Shown here one piece after another: positions 24,040 through 32,387 of a stretch of 64,000 bases of DNA; within the stretch, counting starts at the first letter, position 1; each line of letters starts with the position of its first letter. The position numbers and the translations under genes were made by a program. A model generated the notes under the pieces. That model did not search any database, had not been told where the DNA came from, and worked only from the letters and a program-made list of their open reading frames with translations. Origin of the DNA: an uncultured Oscillospiraceae bacterium (GTDB lineage: Bacteria; Bacillota; Clostridia; Oscillospirales; Acutalibacteraceae); NCBI GenBank assembly GCA_900542575.1, contig UQOE01000002.1, forward strand, positions 89,562 through 153,561, in the 5' to 3' direction.

Positions 24040-25200
24040 ATGTACCAGGTATTAACCTTAAATAAAATTTCGCCCGCGGGCCTCAATCAGCTGGACCCCG
24101 CCAAATACACTCACGGCGACGACATCCAGAATCCGGACGCCGTCATCGTCCGCAGCGCCAAGATGCACGACATGGAGCTCCCGGAGAGCCTCCTCGCCAT
24201 CGCCCGCGCCGGCGCCGGCACCAACAACATCCCGGTTGACAAGTGCACCGACAAAGGCATCGTCGTTTTCAACACGCCCGGCGCCAACGCCAATGCGGTC
24301 AAGGAGCTCGTCATCTGCGGCCTGTTTCTCGCCTCCCGCAAAATCGTCCCCGGCATTGAGTTCGCCAACTCTCTGAAGGGCAGCGGAAGCGAATACAGCA
24401 AGCTCGTCGAAAAAGGCAAGTCCGCCTTTAAGGGCCCGGAGATCCAGGGCAAAAAGCTCGGCGTCATCGGCCTCGGTGCCATCGGCGTACGCGTCGCCAA
24501 TGCGGCCACCGACCTCGGCATGGAAGTCTTCGGCTTTGACCCGTATCTCTCCGTCGACGCCGCATGGAACCTCTCCAGCTCCATTCACCACGCCGCCTCT
24601 CTGGACGAGATCTTCGCCAACTGCGACTACATCACGGTACACGTCCCGCTGACCGACGACACGAAGGACACAATCTGCGCCGAGTCCATCGAGAAGATGA
24701 AAGACGGCGTCCGCATCCTGAACTTCGCCCGCGGCGGCCTTGTCAACACCGCTGACATGATCGCTGCACTCGGCAAGGGCAAAGTTGCCTCCTATGTCAC
24801 GGACTTCGCCGACGACGATCTCCTCGGCGTTCCCGGCGTCATCGCCATGCCGCATCTCGGCGCCTCCACCCCGGAGTCCGAGGACAACTGCGCCAGCATG
24901 GCCGCCTTTGAACTCGTCAATTACCTCGAGTCCGGCAACATCCGCAACTCCGTCAACATGCCGAACGCAGAGATGGACTGCAATGCCGCTCACCGCATTA
25001 CGATCACCCATAAGAACATTCCGAACGTCCTGAACAAGATCACCGGCCTCTTTACCGACGCCAACATCAGCGACTTCATGAACCGTTCCAAAGGCAATAT
25101 CGCTTACACCATCCTCGACCTCGACAGTGACATCCCCGAGGAGACCGTCCGTTCCATGGAAGAACTCGACGGCATCATCCGTGTCCGCGTGGTCAAATAA
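24040..25200 (+). CDS. serA: D-3-phosphoglycerate dehydrogenase
   Basis: 386 residues. First enzyme of serine synthesis (3-phosphoglycerate to 3-phosphohydroxypyruvate). Rossmann motif LGVIGLGAIGVRVA near residue 143, catalytic-domain segments NFARGGLVNT and MPHLGASTPESEDNC, and a C-terminal ACT domain from about 318 (HRITITHKNIPNVLNKIT), suggesting serine feedback. Length fits the form with an ACT domain but no intervening ASB domain. Ends in the terminator at 25221-25266. Confidence 0.96.
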   Translation: MYQVLTLNKISPAGLNQLDPAKYTHGDDIQNPDAVIVRSAKMHDMELPESLLAIARAGAGTNNIPVDKCTDKGIVVFNTPGANANAVKELVICGLFLASRKIVPGIEFANSLKGSGSEYSKLVEKGKSAFKGPEIQGKKLGVIGLGAIGVRVANAATDLGMEVFGFDPYLSVDAAWNLSSSIHHAASLDEIFANCDYITVHVPLTDDTKDTICAESIEKMKDGVRILNFARGGLVNTADMIAALGKGKVASYVTDFADDDLLGVPGVIAMPHLGASTPESEDNCASMAAFELVNYLESGNIRNSVNMPNAEMDCNAAHRITITHKNIPNVLNKITGLFTDANISDFMNRSKGNIAYTILDLDSDIPEETVRSMEELDGIIRVRVVK

Positions 25201-25220
25201 TCATCCGAACATTACATAGC

Positions 25221-25266
25221 AAAAGGACCGCTGCACAGGCATCTGCCTGGTAGCGGTCCTTTTATT
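25221..25266 (+). terminator. Terminator between serA and AEC gene
   Basis: Stem AAAAGGACCGCT (25221-25232) with AGCGGTCCTTTT (25252-25263), inner CAGGCA/TGCCTG stem. Symmetric A and T runs make it work on both strands for the two convergent genes. Confidence 0.9.
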
Positions 25267-25278
25267 TGTCAGAAGAAA

Positions 25279-26187
25279 TCAGTGTATGATGATTTCGCTC
25301 GCAGTGATGACCAGCGGCATGGTGATCAGGGACATCAGGGTGGAGACGCTGACCATTTCGGACCCGAGCTGCGGGTTCTTGTCGTATTTTGTGGCAAACA
25401 TGGCCGCCTTCGCCGCAACCGGTGAACAGGAGGCGATGGTTACGGCGATGAAGACCACTGGATCGATATGAAACGGGAGCATGATGGCCATGGTCAGGAA
25501 CGGGACGCCGATGGTGCGCAGAAGGATGGCGATGTACTGCTTTTTATTGGAGGTCAGATCTTTCCAGTGGAGGTTGCCGAGGTAGTAGCCGATGATAAAC
25601 ATGGGGATCGGCGTGTTGAGGTCGGCGATGTACTCGATGGGCTGTTCCACGATGTCCGGGAACCGGAACCCGGTCAGGAACACCAGAAGCCCCAGCACCA
25701 TGCCGATGATGCCGGGATTCAGAAGCAGTTTCCGCACAGTGATCTTCTCTGTCCCCTCGCTGATGGTCTTGAGGCCGTAGGTCCAGAGCACGACGTTGAA
25801 GACGGCAATGAACACCGCACCGTAGAAGACACCGTCGTCGCCGAGAATGGCGCGCTGGATAGGCAGCGACATAAAGCCGCAGTTGCCGAAGATGACGCCG
25901 AACCGCATGATGAGCTCACTGGCCCGGTCCTTGTCGTGGATGGCCAGGTTGGCCACCAGAATGGCAAGAATATGGGAGGCAAAGCCGAAGATGCAGGTCA
26001 GCAGCAGCCCTTTCATAAGGGACGGCTCTTTGGCCCGCTGGAAGGAGACCAGCATGAGGCAGGGGGTGACAAAGTATAAGACGATGTTGTTCATGCCCTT
26101 GACGACTGTCTCGGTCAGGAAATGCACCTTGTTGCAGATGACTCCGACGCCGATGAGAATAAACAGGATGAGGACCTGATGGCCGAC
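25279..26187 (-). CDS. AEC family transporter (auxin efflux carrier-like)
   Basis: About 302 residues with roughly ten hydrophobic helices in two blocks of five around a central hydrophilic loop, the layout of the AEC family. Conserved segments include CNKVHFLTETVVKGMNNIVLYFVTPCLM and FGNCGFMSLPI. Members export or import small organic acids (malate, malonate) or other anions; the substrate is unknown here. The ATG at 26187 fits family N-termini but has no good ribosome site; a TTG at 26232 is the alternative start. Confidence 0.85.
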   Translation of the reverse strand, partial: VGHQVLILFILIGVGVICNKVHFLTETVVKGMNNIVLYFVTPCLMLVSFQRAKEPSLMKGLLLTCIFGFASHILAILVANLAIHDKDRASELIMRFGVIFGNCGFMSLPIQRAILGDDGVFYGAVFIAVFNVVLWTYGLKTISEGTEKITVRKLLLNPGIIGMVLGLLVFLTGFRFPDIVEQPIEYIADLNTPIPMFIIGYYLGNLHWKDLTSNKKQYIAILLRTIGVPFLTMAIMLPFHIDPVVFIAVTIASCSPVAAKAAMFATKYDKNPQLGSEMVSVSTLMSLITMPLVITASEIIIH

Positions 26188-26335
26188 CATCAGAAACGTG
26201 TGGAACAAGCAAAAATCACAGCTTTCTAACAAATGGAATGCGTTTAGTTTATCACAATTCCAGGTTTCCGGCCACTGCGATTCTGTAGAAACCCGTCTCT
26301 CGGCGGCCGATCCCGGTTGAACCCTAAGAACGGAC

Positions 26336-26364
26336 TTGTATAAATTTTATGACTAATTTATAAT
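26336..26364 (+). promoter_or_regulatory. Promoter of the small lipoprotein gene
   Basis: -35 TTGTAT (26336-26341), 17-bp spacer, -10 TATAAT (26359-26364). Confidence 0.65.
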
Positions 26365-26406
26365 AGAACTATAAAAATTTGTAAAGAAGGCAAGGAGAGA
26401 GAAATC

Positions 26407-26727
26407 ATGAAAAAGAACCATTCAAAACTGATTGTCCTGCTTCTCGCTGTAGCCATGATTTTTGTTCTCAGCGCCTGCGGATCAAATTTCCTGTCAGATG
26501 GCTGGGACCACGAAGCAAATGGCGTTCGCTACGGCGCAGGCTTTGGCGGCGGACAAATCGTCAATTCCAGCGAAGCGGCACAGCACAATGTCGCAGTCAA
26601 TGCAGACGGCTCCGGCGGAGTGGTTGAGTATTCCCTAAAGGGCCCGGACGTAAACGGAGACACCTACAATGTCGACGGCAGCCCGCAGTCCCTGTTCACC
26701 ACAACCAAGCCCATCGTACAGCAGTAA
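26407..26727 (+). CDS. Small predicted lipoprotein
   Basis: 106 residues, not recognised. A lipoprotein signal peptide ends in the lipobox LSAC with Cys at residue 24, so the mature 83-residue protein should be lipid-anchored on the outer face of the membrane. The mature part is Gly/Asn/Asp/Ser-rich with no clear motif. It is a single-gene unit with its own promoter, a GGAGAG site and a strong terminator, which argues that it is a real, regulated gene. Confidence 0.8.
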   Translation: MKKNHSKLIVLLLAVAMIFVLSACGSNFLSDGWDHEANGVRYGAGFGGGQIVNSSEAAQHNVAVNADGSGGVVEYSLKGPDVNGDTYNVDGSPQSLFTTTKPIVQQ

Positions 26728-26751
26728 ATCAAACTTCGTTATAATACATTG

Positions 26752-26781
26752 GCCAGCCCCGAAACGGGCTGGCTATTTTTT
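26752..26781 (+). terminator. Terminator after the lipoprotein gene
   Basis: 8-bp stem GCCAGCCC/GGGCTGGC with loop CGAAAC, then TATTTTTT. Confidence 0.9.
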
Positions 26782-26805
26782 CTGCCGAATTTTATGGGGC
26801 GCACC

Positions 26806-27167
26806 TCAATCTGCCGCCTGATACAGAGCTCGCAGCATATGAGTAATATTCTGTTCCAGCATGCTGCGGTCAGCAGGTTTTTCCTGGCTGCCCCCCGAAA
26901 AAGCAGCGCATAGATGCCGGAAAAAGCAAACGTACTGCGTTCAATCTCCGCCTCTTCCTGTTCGCTGCCCAGGACCTGCAGAAAGTAGATGGCAGGGATG
27001 CTCAGCTTCTCCCAGAACTGGACACCGGAAATCTGGTTGACATCGGCCCGCCGACAGATTTCGGTCACGGTCACCTTGTACTACGGAAGTTTGTGCTGCA
27101 GACATTCCAGCAGACTGTCATTCAAAAGCTTTCGGGTCATGCGGACGCGGCGGCTTTCCTGCTTCAT
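26806..27167 (-). pseudogene. Degraded TetR/AcrR-family regulator
   Basis: Reading the minus strand from ATG 27167 gives MKQESRRVRMTRKLLNDSLL, a typical TetR N-terminus, then an in-frame TAG (27083-27081), after which the same frame continues KVTVTEICRRADVN, the first helix-turn-helix part. The rest of the HTH and much of the ligand domain are missing, and a further frame change near 26900 is needed to reach the tail ITHMLRALYQAAD. Total length equals about 120 codons against some 190 in the family. It is therefore an inactive remnant with nonsense, frameshift and deletion. Confidence 0.75.
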
Positions 27168-27341
27168 TTTTTATTCCTTTCCCGACACAAACGGGCATTT
27201 TGTTGAATACAAGCCAAAACGCCCCGAATTGCGGATGTCTTTCCCAAATTTTATTTATTATAATAAAGACACAGATGAAAAGCAAAAACTTCTCATCTCC
27301 CCTTTATCTCCTATATTTCCACAGTATCTCATCCCAGAGAG

Positions 27342-27380
27342 AAAAATACGCCGCAGGTCCCCTCCTGCGGCGTATTTTTT
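27342..27380 (-). terminator. Terminator of the murA-walJ-rlmH gene block
   Basis: Perfect 16-bp stem AAAAATACGCCGCAGG with its complement around a 6-nt loop; A and T runs at both ends. It closes the gene at 27394 and may act on both strands. Confidence 0.9.
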
Positions 27381-27393
27381 ATGTTTTTTTGCA

Positions 27394-28371
27394 TTAACTC
27401 CTTGCGGCGCCGCCGGCATTGTGCTCAGCGACCTCGCCGTTGACCGCGTTGCTGCGATGTGTGGTGGTACGACGGCGGCTCGCCTGTGCCGTGGTACGTC
27501 TTACCCGGCTTGCCTGCGCCGTGGTCCGCCTCCGTGCGGCGGTGGTACTTCTGCGCGGACTTGACGTCTTTCGCCGTGTTGTAGCCATCTTACGGCGCGT
27601 CGTTACAGCTGCGCGGCGGCGTGCAGTCGTGTGCTTTGCCGTTCGTTTCGCGGTACTCTTCTTCAGGTCGTTGAAGAAGCTGTGCCTGGTTGTAGACCGG
27701 ACAGCTACCGTGTTGGCAGCTGCGCGGCTGGTGGAAGCAGCATGTGTACCGGTATATTGCGTCGTCATATTCGGAGAGAGCGTATATTCGCCGTCGCTGC
27801 CGAAGTCGTCGGAGATCATAGAAGATCCGTCGACGCCGGCGCCTTCGCGATTTCGGTGTGCCGTGGTAATGAGAACAGCCGCCAGTGCAAGCAGCAGGGC
27901 GACGATTATACAGATGAGAACGGTCATGAGTTTGCGGTTGCCGCCGCTCTTTTTGGGTCTGCGCCCTCCGCCGTTTCCGCCGGCGGAAGCATAGTAGGAC
28001 CCGTTCGGGTCCGTCTCATAGCCCTGATAGACGTCATCCGGGTAGCCCTCCTGGTAATTGCCGTCCGCGTCGTAGTAGCCGCCGCTCTGGTAGCCGGTGT
28101 CGCGGTAGGCGTCGCCGTAGCCCTGGCCGGCGTAGGGGTCTTCCTCCCCGCCGTACGGGTCCTGATAGGGGTCGCTGCCGTAGACGGCATTCGGGTCGTT
28201 CGGGTCTTCGTAATAGCCGTTGCTGTCGGGAGCGGCATCCTGGTTCTGGTCCTCGTCCAGATAGAACGATTCGTCCACGGTATAGCTGTTCGGGTCGTCG
28301 CTCATATACTGTTCGCGGAAGCGGGCGTTGTAGTCCTCATTCCGGTCCCGTCTGCTTTTTCTTCTTGCCAT
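27394..28371 (-). CDS. Unrecognised single-helix membrane protein, acidic inside and very basic outside
   Basis: 325 residues. The first 120 are low-complexity, rich in Asp, Glu, Tyr, Gly and Asn; a basic RRPKKSGGNRK stretch then precedes one membrane helix (MTVLICIIVALLLALAAVLI, about 148-168). The outer part is Ser/Thr-rich, then turns into a highly basic tail of TTARRR/TTAQASR-type repeats, net charge strongly positive. By the positive-inside rule the acidic part is cytoplasmic. The tail could bind teichoic acid, peptidoglycan or DNA; no homologue is recognised. GGAGGT lies 6 nt before the start and rlmH ends 17 bp upstream, so it is cotranscribed. Confidence 0.7.
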   Translation of the reverse strand: MARRKSRRDRNEDYNARFREQYMSDDPNSYTVDESFYLDEDQNQDAAPDSNGYYEDPNDPNAVYGSDPYQDPYGGEEDPYAGQGYGDAYRDTGYQSGGYYDADGNYQEGYPDDVYQGYETDPNGSYYASAGGNGGGRRPKKSGGNRKLMTVLICIIVALLLALAAVLITTAHRNREGAGVDGSSMISDDFGSDGEYTLSPNMTTQYTGTHAASTSRAAANTVAVRSTTRHSFFNDLKKSTAKRTAKHTTARRRAAVTTRRKMATTRRKTSSPRRSTTAARRRTTAQASRVRRTTAQASRRRTTTHRSNAVNGEVAEHNAGGAARS

Positions 28372-28387
28372 TTCGAACCTCCGATGG

Positions 28388-28870
28388 TTATTTATGGTAT
28401 TTGCCGCCGCGGTCAATCATGAATGCACGATAGACCTGTTCCAGGAGCATGATCCTGGCGAGCTGGTGCGGAAATGTCATCTGACTCATGGACAGCTTTG
28501 CGTCGGCGCGCTGTTTGACCGCGTCGGCGAGTCCGTAGGAACTGCCGATGACAAAGACCACGCTGCTGTGGCCCGCAACGCCGAGCTGTGCCAGTTCACG
28601 GCTGAACTGCTCCGAGCTGCGCTGTTTCCCCTCTATGCAGAGGGCGTAGACGTAGGCGCCGGAAGGGATTTCCGCGAGAATGTTTTTGGCCTCCTGGTGC
28701 AGCGCCGCGTCGATCTCCGCCTGAGATGGACTGGACGGAAGCCGTGCCGGAGTTTTTTCTATTATAGTCAATTTGCAAAATGCGGTCAATCGCTTTTGAT
28801 ACTCCGCCGCAGCACTGCGCAGGTAGGGTTCCTTGAGGCGGCCGAGACAGAGGATGCGGACCTCGATCAT
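28388..28870 (-). CDS. rlmH: 23S rRNA (pseudouridine1915-N3)-methyltransferase RlmH
   Basis: 160 residues, full length for this small SPOUT enzyme, which uses SAM to methylate pseudouridine 1915 in 23S rRNA. The knot motifs are visible: FVIGSSYGLADAV near residue 105 and the C-terminal MTFPHQLARIMLLEQVYRAF with the conserved YHK end. The ATG overlaps the walJ stop by 4 bp. The walJ-rlmH pairing mirrors the yycJ-htrA-rlmH region of Bacilli, with htrA absent. Confidence 0.97.
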   Translation of the reverse strand: MIEVRILCLGRLKEPYLRSAAAEYQKRLTAFCKLTIIEKTPARLPSSPSQAEIDAALHQEAKNILAEIPSGAYVYALCIEGKQRSSEQFSRELAQLGVAGHSSVVFVIGSSYGLADAVKQRADAKLSMSQMTFPHQLARIMLLEQVYRAFMIDRGGKYHK

Positions 28871-29658
28871 TCCGATACCTCCGTGCGGAGCACATTCTGT
28901 CTGGGGGCGACGGCGAGGCGGATATCCAGCCCGATTTTCGCGCCGTCCTGCCGGAGGCTCTGGGACGCCGTCTCAAAGGCAAGTTCCGGCAGATTGTTCT
29001 GGGAGCTCAGATGGCCGAGGATGATCTGCGTCGTCCCGGACTCCAGCAGCTCCGCAGAGGTCTCCGCCGCGGCTTCGTTGTTCAGGTGACCCTCTGCCGA
29101 ATCGATTCGGCGTTTGAGCGGATACGGGTATGGCCCGTTAAAGAGCATGTTCCGGTCATGGTTGGATTCAAGCAGTACGGTACTGCAGCCCAGGATGGCC
29201 TGGCGCACCGCCTCGGTCACGACACCGAGGTCGGTGGAGACCGCCACGCAGCGTCCGTTCGGAAGGGTTACGCGGTAGCCCGTGGGCTCCGCCGCATCGT
29301 GGGAGATGGGGAAGCTCGCTATGTGGTAGTCGCCGACATCGGCGAAGTCCGTCATCTGATAGGTCGGGAAGTTGCCGTCCAGGCAGCCTTTTTCATCCAG
29401 CGCCTGGAGCGTGCCGAGAGAGGCATAGACCGGAATATGGTGCCGTTTGCAGAAGACCCGGAGCCCGGCCACATGGTCGGTGTGTTCGTGGGTGACAAAG
29501 ACTGCCTTCACGGCTTCCGGCGAGAGTCCGAGGGAGTCCAGCGCCAGCGTGGTCTGCTTGGCATTGCGTCCGATGTCAATTAGAATACCCGCCGATTCGT
29601 CTCCTATGTAGGTGGCGTTTCCGCTGCTCCCCGAATAGAGTGTACAGAACTGATACAT
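28867..29658 (-). CDS. walJ: MBL-fold metallohydrolase, WalJ/YycJ-like
   Basis: 263 residues from the chosen start. The metal-binding HEHTDHVAGL motif near residue 55 and later His/Asp residues (SHDAAEPTGY, ESNHDRNM) match the YycJ/WalJ group of metallo-beta-lactamase-fold exonucleases, thought to act in DNA repair or in cell-wall/division coordination. Start MYQFCTLYSGSSGN is preferred because AAGGAAAGG lies before it and the family starts here. Follows murA after a terminator-like hairpin, overlaps rlmH by 4 bp. Confidence 0.9.
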   Translation of the reverse strand: MYQFCTLYSGSSGNATYIGDESAGILIDIGRNAKQTTLALDSLGLSPEAVKAVFVTHEHTDHVAGLRVFCKRHHIPVYASLGTLQALDEKGCLDGNFPTYQMTDFADVGDYHIASFPISHDAAEPTGYRVTLPNGRCVAVSTDLGVVTEAVRQAILGCSTVLLESNHDRNMLFNGPYPYPLKRRIDSAEGHLNNEAAAETSAELLESGTTQIILGHLSSQNNLPELAFETASQSLRQDGAKIGLDIRLAVAPRQNVLRTEVSE

Positions 29659-29684
29659 GTATGCCTTTCCTTCCCTGAAGATGC

Positions 29685-29712
29685 GAAAAGGGGCGCTGTC
29701 CGCAGCACCCCT
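29685..29712 (-). terminator. Hairpin/terminator between murA and walJ
   Basis: Minus strand: 10-bp stem AGGGGTGCTG/CAGCGCCCCT with loop CGGA followed by TTTTCGC. The U-run is short, so partial read-through into walJ is likely. Confidence 0.65.
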
Positions 29713-29732
29713 CATGTCTTTGCAAAAATTTG

Positions 29733-31040
29733 TCAGCCGACCGAACGCATGTGGGCGCTTTCCGACTCGTTTTCCTCAATGGGGACGCGCTTAATGTCGC
29801 CGCCCATGCCGCGGACTTTCTCAATGACCTTCTCATAGCCGCGGTCTATATAGATGACGTTTTCAATTTCCGTGGTGCCGCGGGCCGCCAGACCGGCGAT
29901 GATCATGGCCGCGCCGGCGCGGAGGTCGTCCGCCTTGACCACGCAGCCCTGGAGATGGTCGACTCCCTGGATAATGGCCACCTTGCCGTTGACCTCAATA
30001 TTGGCACCCATGCGGGTCAGCTGGTCCACATACTTGAACCGGTTGTCCCAGACCCCTTCCGAGACGATGCTGGTGCCCTTGGCGAGGGTCAGAACCGTTG
30101 CCATCTGGGGCTGCATGTCAGTGGGGTACCCCGGATGGGGCATAGTTTTAATGTTGCATTTGACAAGCTTGGATGGGTCGGAGATGACACGGACGGTGTC
30201 GTCCCCCTCGATGACCTCTACGCCGCACTCGATGAGTTTGGCGGTGATGGATTCGAGATGTTTTGGAATGACGTTGCGAACCAGCACGTCGCCGCCCGCA
30301 GCGGCAACCGCCGCCATATAGGTACCGGCCTCAATTTGGTCCGGAATGATGCTGTAGTCGCAGCCGTGGAGGGATTCTACCCCGCGGATTTTGATGACGT
30401 CAGTGCCTGCACCGTGGACGTCAGCGCCCATGGAGTTCAGGAAGTTGGCGAGGTCGACGACATGGGGCTCCTTTGCGGCGCTCTCAATGACCGTCAGGCC
30501 GCGGGCCTTGACGGCGGCGAGCATGATATTCATGGTTGCGCCGACGGAGACGACGTCCATGTAGATGGAGTTGCCGACCAGCTGGTCTGCCTCGGCGTGC
30601 ACAATTGCGTTTTCCTCCATAGTGACCTCGGCACCGAGGGCCTCAAAGCCCTTCAGGTGCTGGTCGATGGGGCGGACACCGCCGAAGTCGCAGCCGCCGG
30701 GCATGGCGACGCGGGCTTTCGCGTCCCGGCCCAGCAGGGCACCCAGCAGATAATAAGAAGCACGAAGGTGCTTTGTCAGGTCATACGGTACGGTATGCGA
30801 TTTGAGCACTGTCGTGTCAATTTCATAAGTATTCGGGTTGAGCATGCGGATTTTTGCTCCCATAGCGGAGAGCATTTTGAGCATATAATGGACGTCGCTG
30901 ATGTCCGGAATATTTTCAATGCGGCACTTTCCCTCTGCGAGCAGCGTCGCCGGAAGAATGGCGACAACGGAATTTTTTGCACCGCTGATGTCTACTGTTC
31001 CATGAAGTCGTTTTCCACCGTTGATGACAAATTTGTCCAA
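29733..31040 (-). CDS. murA: UDP-N-acetylglucosamine 1-carboxyvinyltransferase MurA
   Basis: 435 residues. First committed step of peptidoglycan synthesis, transfer of enolpyruvate from PEP to UDP-GlcNAc. Seen are KNSVVAILPATLLAEG near the start and the loop RVAMPGGCDFGG with the catalytic, fosfomycin-sensitive Cys near residue 115. The start codon is TTG with GGGAG 9 nt upstream; no in-frame ATG is better placed. Preceded by a structured leader with a terminator-like hairpin. Confidence 0.96.
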   Translation of the reverse strand: MDKFVINGGKRLHGTVDISGAKNSVVAILPATLLAEGKCRIENIPDISDVHYMLKMLSAMGAKIRMLNPNTYEIDTTVLKSHTVPYDLTKHLRASYYLLGALLGRDAKARVAMPGGCDFGGVRPIDQHLKGFEALGAEVTMEENAIVHAEADQLVGNSIYMDVVSVGATMNIMLAAVKARGLTVIESAAKEPHVVDLANFLNSMGADVHGAGTDVIKIRGVESLHGCDYSIIPDQIEAGTYMAAVAAAGGDVLVRNVIPKHLESITAKLIECGVEVIEGDDTVRVISDPSKLVKCNIKTMPHPGYPTDMQPQMATVLTLAKGTSIVSEGVWDNRFKYVDQLTRMGANIEVNGKVAIIQGVDHLQGCVVKADDLRAGAAMIIAGLAARGTTEIENVIYIDRGYEKVIEKVRGMGGDIKRVPIEENESESAHMRSVG

Positions 31041-31075
31041 CCGATTTCACTCCCTACCAAGCAATAAGTGAATAA

Positions 31076-31092
31076 GGGCTCACACCGAGCCC
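31076..31092 (-). promoter_or_regulatory. Second leader hairpin before murA
   Basis: Perfect 6-bp arms GGGCTC and GAGCCC around a 5-nt loop, 36 nt before the TTG start. It could affect ribosome access to the murA site. Confidence 0.5.
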
Positions 31093-31118
31093 AGATCTAT
31101 AGAAAAAAAGAGAAATTG

Positions 31119-31149
31119 CAAAAAAAAGAATAGAGAAACCCTCTCTCTA
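31119..31149 (-). terminator. Attenuator-like terminator in the murA leader
   Basis: Minus strand: TAGAGA-GAGGGTT-TCTCTA hairpin followed by TTCTTTTTTTT, placed between the promoter (31161-31189) and the murA start. Its position makes premature termination possible. The stem is only 6 bp, so it would be conditional. Confidence 0.45.
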
Positions 31150-31160
31150 AACTCTTTGGT

Positions 31161-31189
31161 ATTATACCATCGCCTATTTTTTTTTTAAA
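31161..31189 (-). promoter_or_regulatory. murA promoter with extended -10
   Basis: Minus strand: -35 TTTAAA (31189-31184), 17-bp spacer, TGGTATAAT extended -10 (box 31166-31161). Leader to the TTG is about 115 nt. Confidence 0.65.
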
Positions 31190-31365
31190 GTTATTTCAAG
31201 CTTTTTTCACAGTCTCAAATGAAAACTGTCATCTTCGTAAAAAGTCAAACGTATGAAATGGACAAACTTCAGCACATTGCCAGTCAATAGCGACAATATT
31301 CAAATAATTGTAGTTAAACTTGCCGAATTCGGGCGGAAATTCATTCCCAATTTAGCCTGATACGT
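31190..31365. other. Gene-free stretch upstream of murA
   Basis: AT-rich sequence between the murA promoter and the terminator of the hydrolase gene. No coding sequence, RNA or repeat is recognised. Confidence 0.5.
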
Positions 31366-31403
31366 AAAAAATGGCCGCCCCACAGCAGCGGCAATGGGAC
31401 GGC
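31366..31403 (-). terminator. Terminator after the alpha/beta hydrolase gene
   Basis: Minus strand: 9-bp stem GCCGTCCCA/TGGGGCGGC with a 12-nt loop, then CATTTTTT. Confidence 0.75.
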
Positions 31404-31421
31404 AGGCATTTCTTATCTGAT

Positions 31422-32324
31422 TCAGCCGGGCATATGCTCCATGGTAAAGCCATAGACGCGGGCCCAGACCTTTTCGCGGCACTTCTTCTCGCGGAGAATT
31501 TCATGGCGATAGGGAATGTAGAATTTCTTTTCGATGTCGCGGTGGCCGGTCATCTTCAGCCAGAGCTCCATGCAGTTGACGCCGAGCGTAAAGAGGCCGA
31601 CCGGGTCCTCGGAGCCCGAGATGAGCAGCATGGGGAGGTCCTTCGGGACTTTGCGGGCCCATAGGAGCCCGGAGCAGTCGCCGGCAAACAGGCCGAGCGT
31701 CTCCATGAGTCCCAGGGTGTAATACTTCGTAATGTACTCGTCCTTAAGGTAGTCGGCGCGGTTGTCCTTGTCGCGGGACAGCCACCAGGTCGTTGCCATG
31801 GTGTTTTCCACCAGCATGCTCTTGTCCCGGAGACCGAGGGTATCCAGTACTTTGCAGAGCGGATGGATGACAAAACGAAGGCAGTCGCTGTAGTCGCCCG
31901 ACCCGCAGAAGACAGCAGACTCCACAGAGTCCGCGTACTTGGTGACATACATTTTTGCAATGAACGAGCCCATGGAGTGGCCGAGCAGGAACGCCGGCTT
32001 GCCCGGGTTCTCCTCCTTGGCGATTCCGCAGAGACGGTACATATCGTCGACGATGGCCTTGTCGGCCCCCTTCGGCAGCTTTCCGATGTCCGCAATGGAT
32101 GCGGCGGTCTTTCCGTGGCCGAGATGGTCCTCTCCGTAGCAGACGAAACCGCGGTCGGCGAGACACGTGGCCAGACCGTCAAAGCGGTCGATGTGTTCGC
32201 AGACACCGTGGGCAATCAGGTAGATTCCGACGGTCTCCACGTCCGGGTTGTTCCAGACCAGATAGCGGACTTTTGCCGTGCCGCTCGTCGAGTCAAAAAA
32301 ACGTTCTTCAGCTTTGGTTGCCAT
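31422..32324 (-). CDS. Alpha/beta hydrolase, monoacylglycerol lipase/lysophospholipase-like
   Basis: 300 residues. Serine hydrolase fold with oxyanion region AHGVCEHIDRFDGLA near 40, EDHLGHGKT near 68, nucleophile elbow GHSMGS near 115, the acid in SGSEDPVG and the catalytic His in YRHEIL near the end. This pattern belongs to the MGL/lysophospholipase group acting on monoglycerides or lysolipids. No signal peptide, so cytoplasmic. Start at ATG 32324 chosen for GGAG 8 nt upstream. Single-gene unit. Confidence 0.85.
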   Translation of the reverse strand: MATKAEERFFDSTSGTAKVRYLVWNNPDVETVGIYLIAHGVCEHIDRFDGLATCLADRGFVCYGEDHLGHGKTAASIADIGKLPKGADKAIVDDMYRLCGIAKEENPGKPAFLLGHSMGSFIAKMYVTKYADSVESAVFCGSGDYSDCLRFVIHPLCKVLDTLGLRDKSMLVENTMATTWWLSRDKDNRADYLKDEYITKYYTLGLMETLGLFAGDCSGLLWARKVPKDLPMLLISGSEDPVGLFTLGVNCMELWLKMTGHRDIEKKFYIPYRHEILREKKCREKVWARVYGFTMEHMPG

Positions 32325-32387
32325 AGACAATACTCCTTAAAAAAATAGATTGGATTGGTTCCCCATGACAACAATATCACCTGAATG

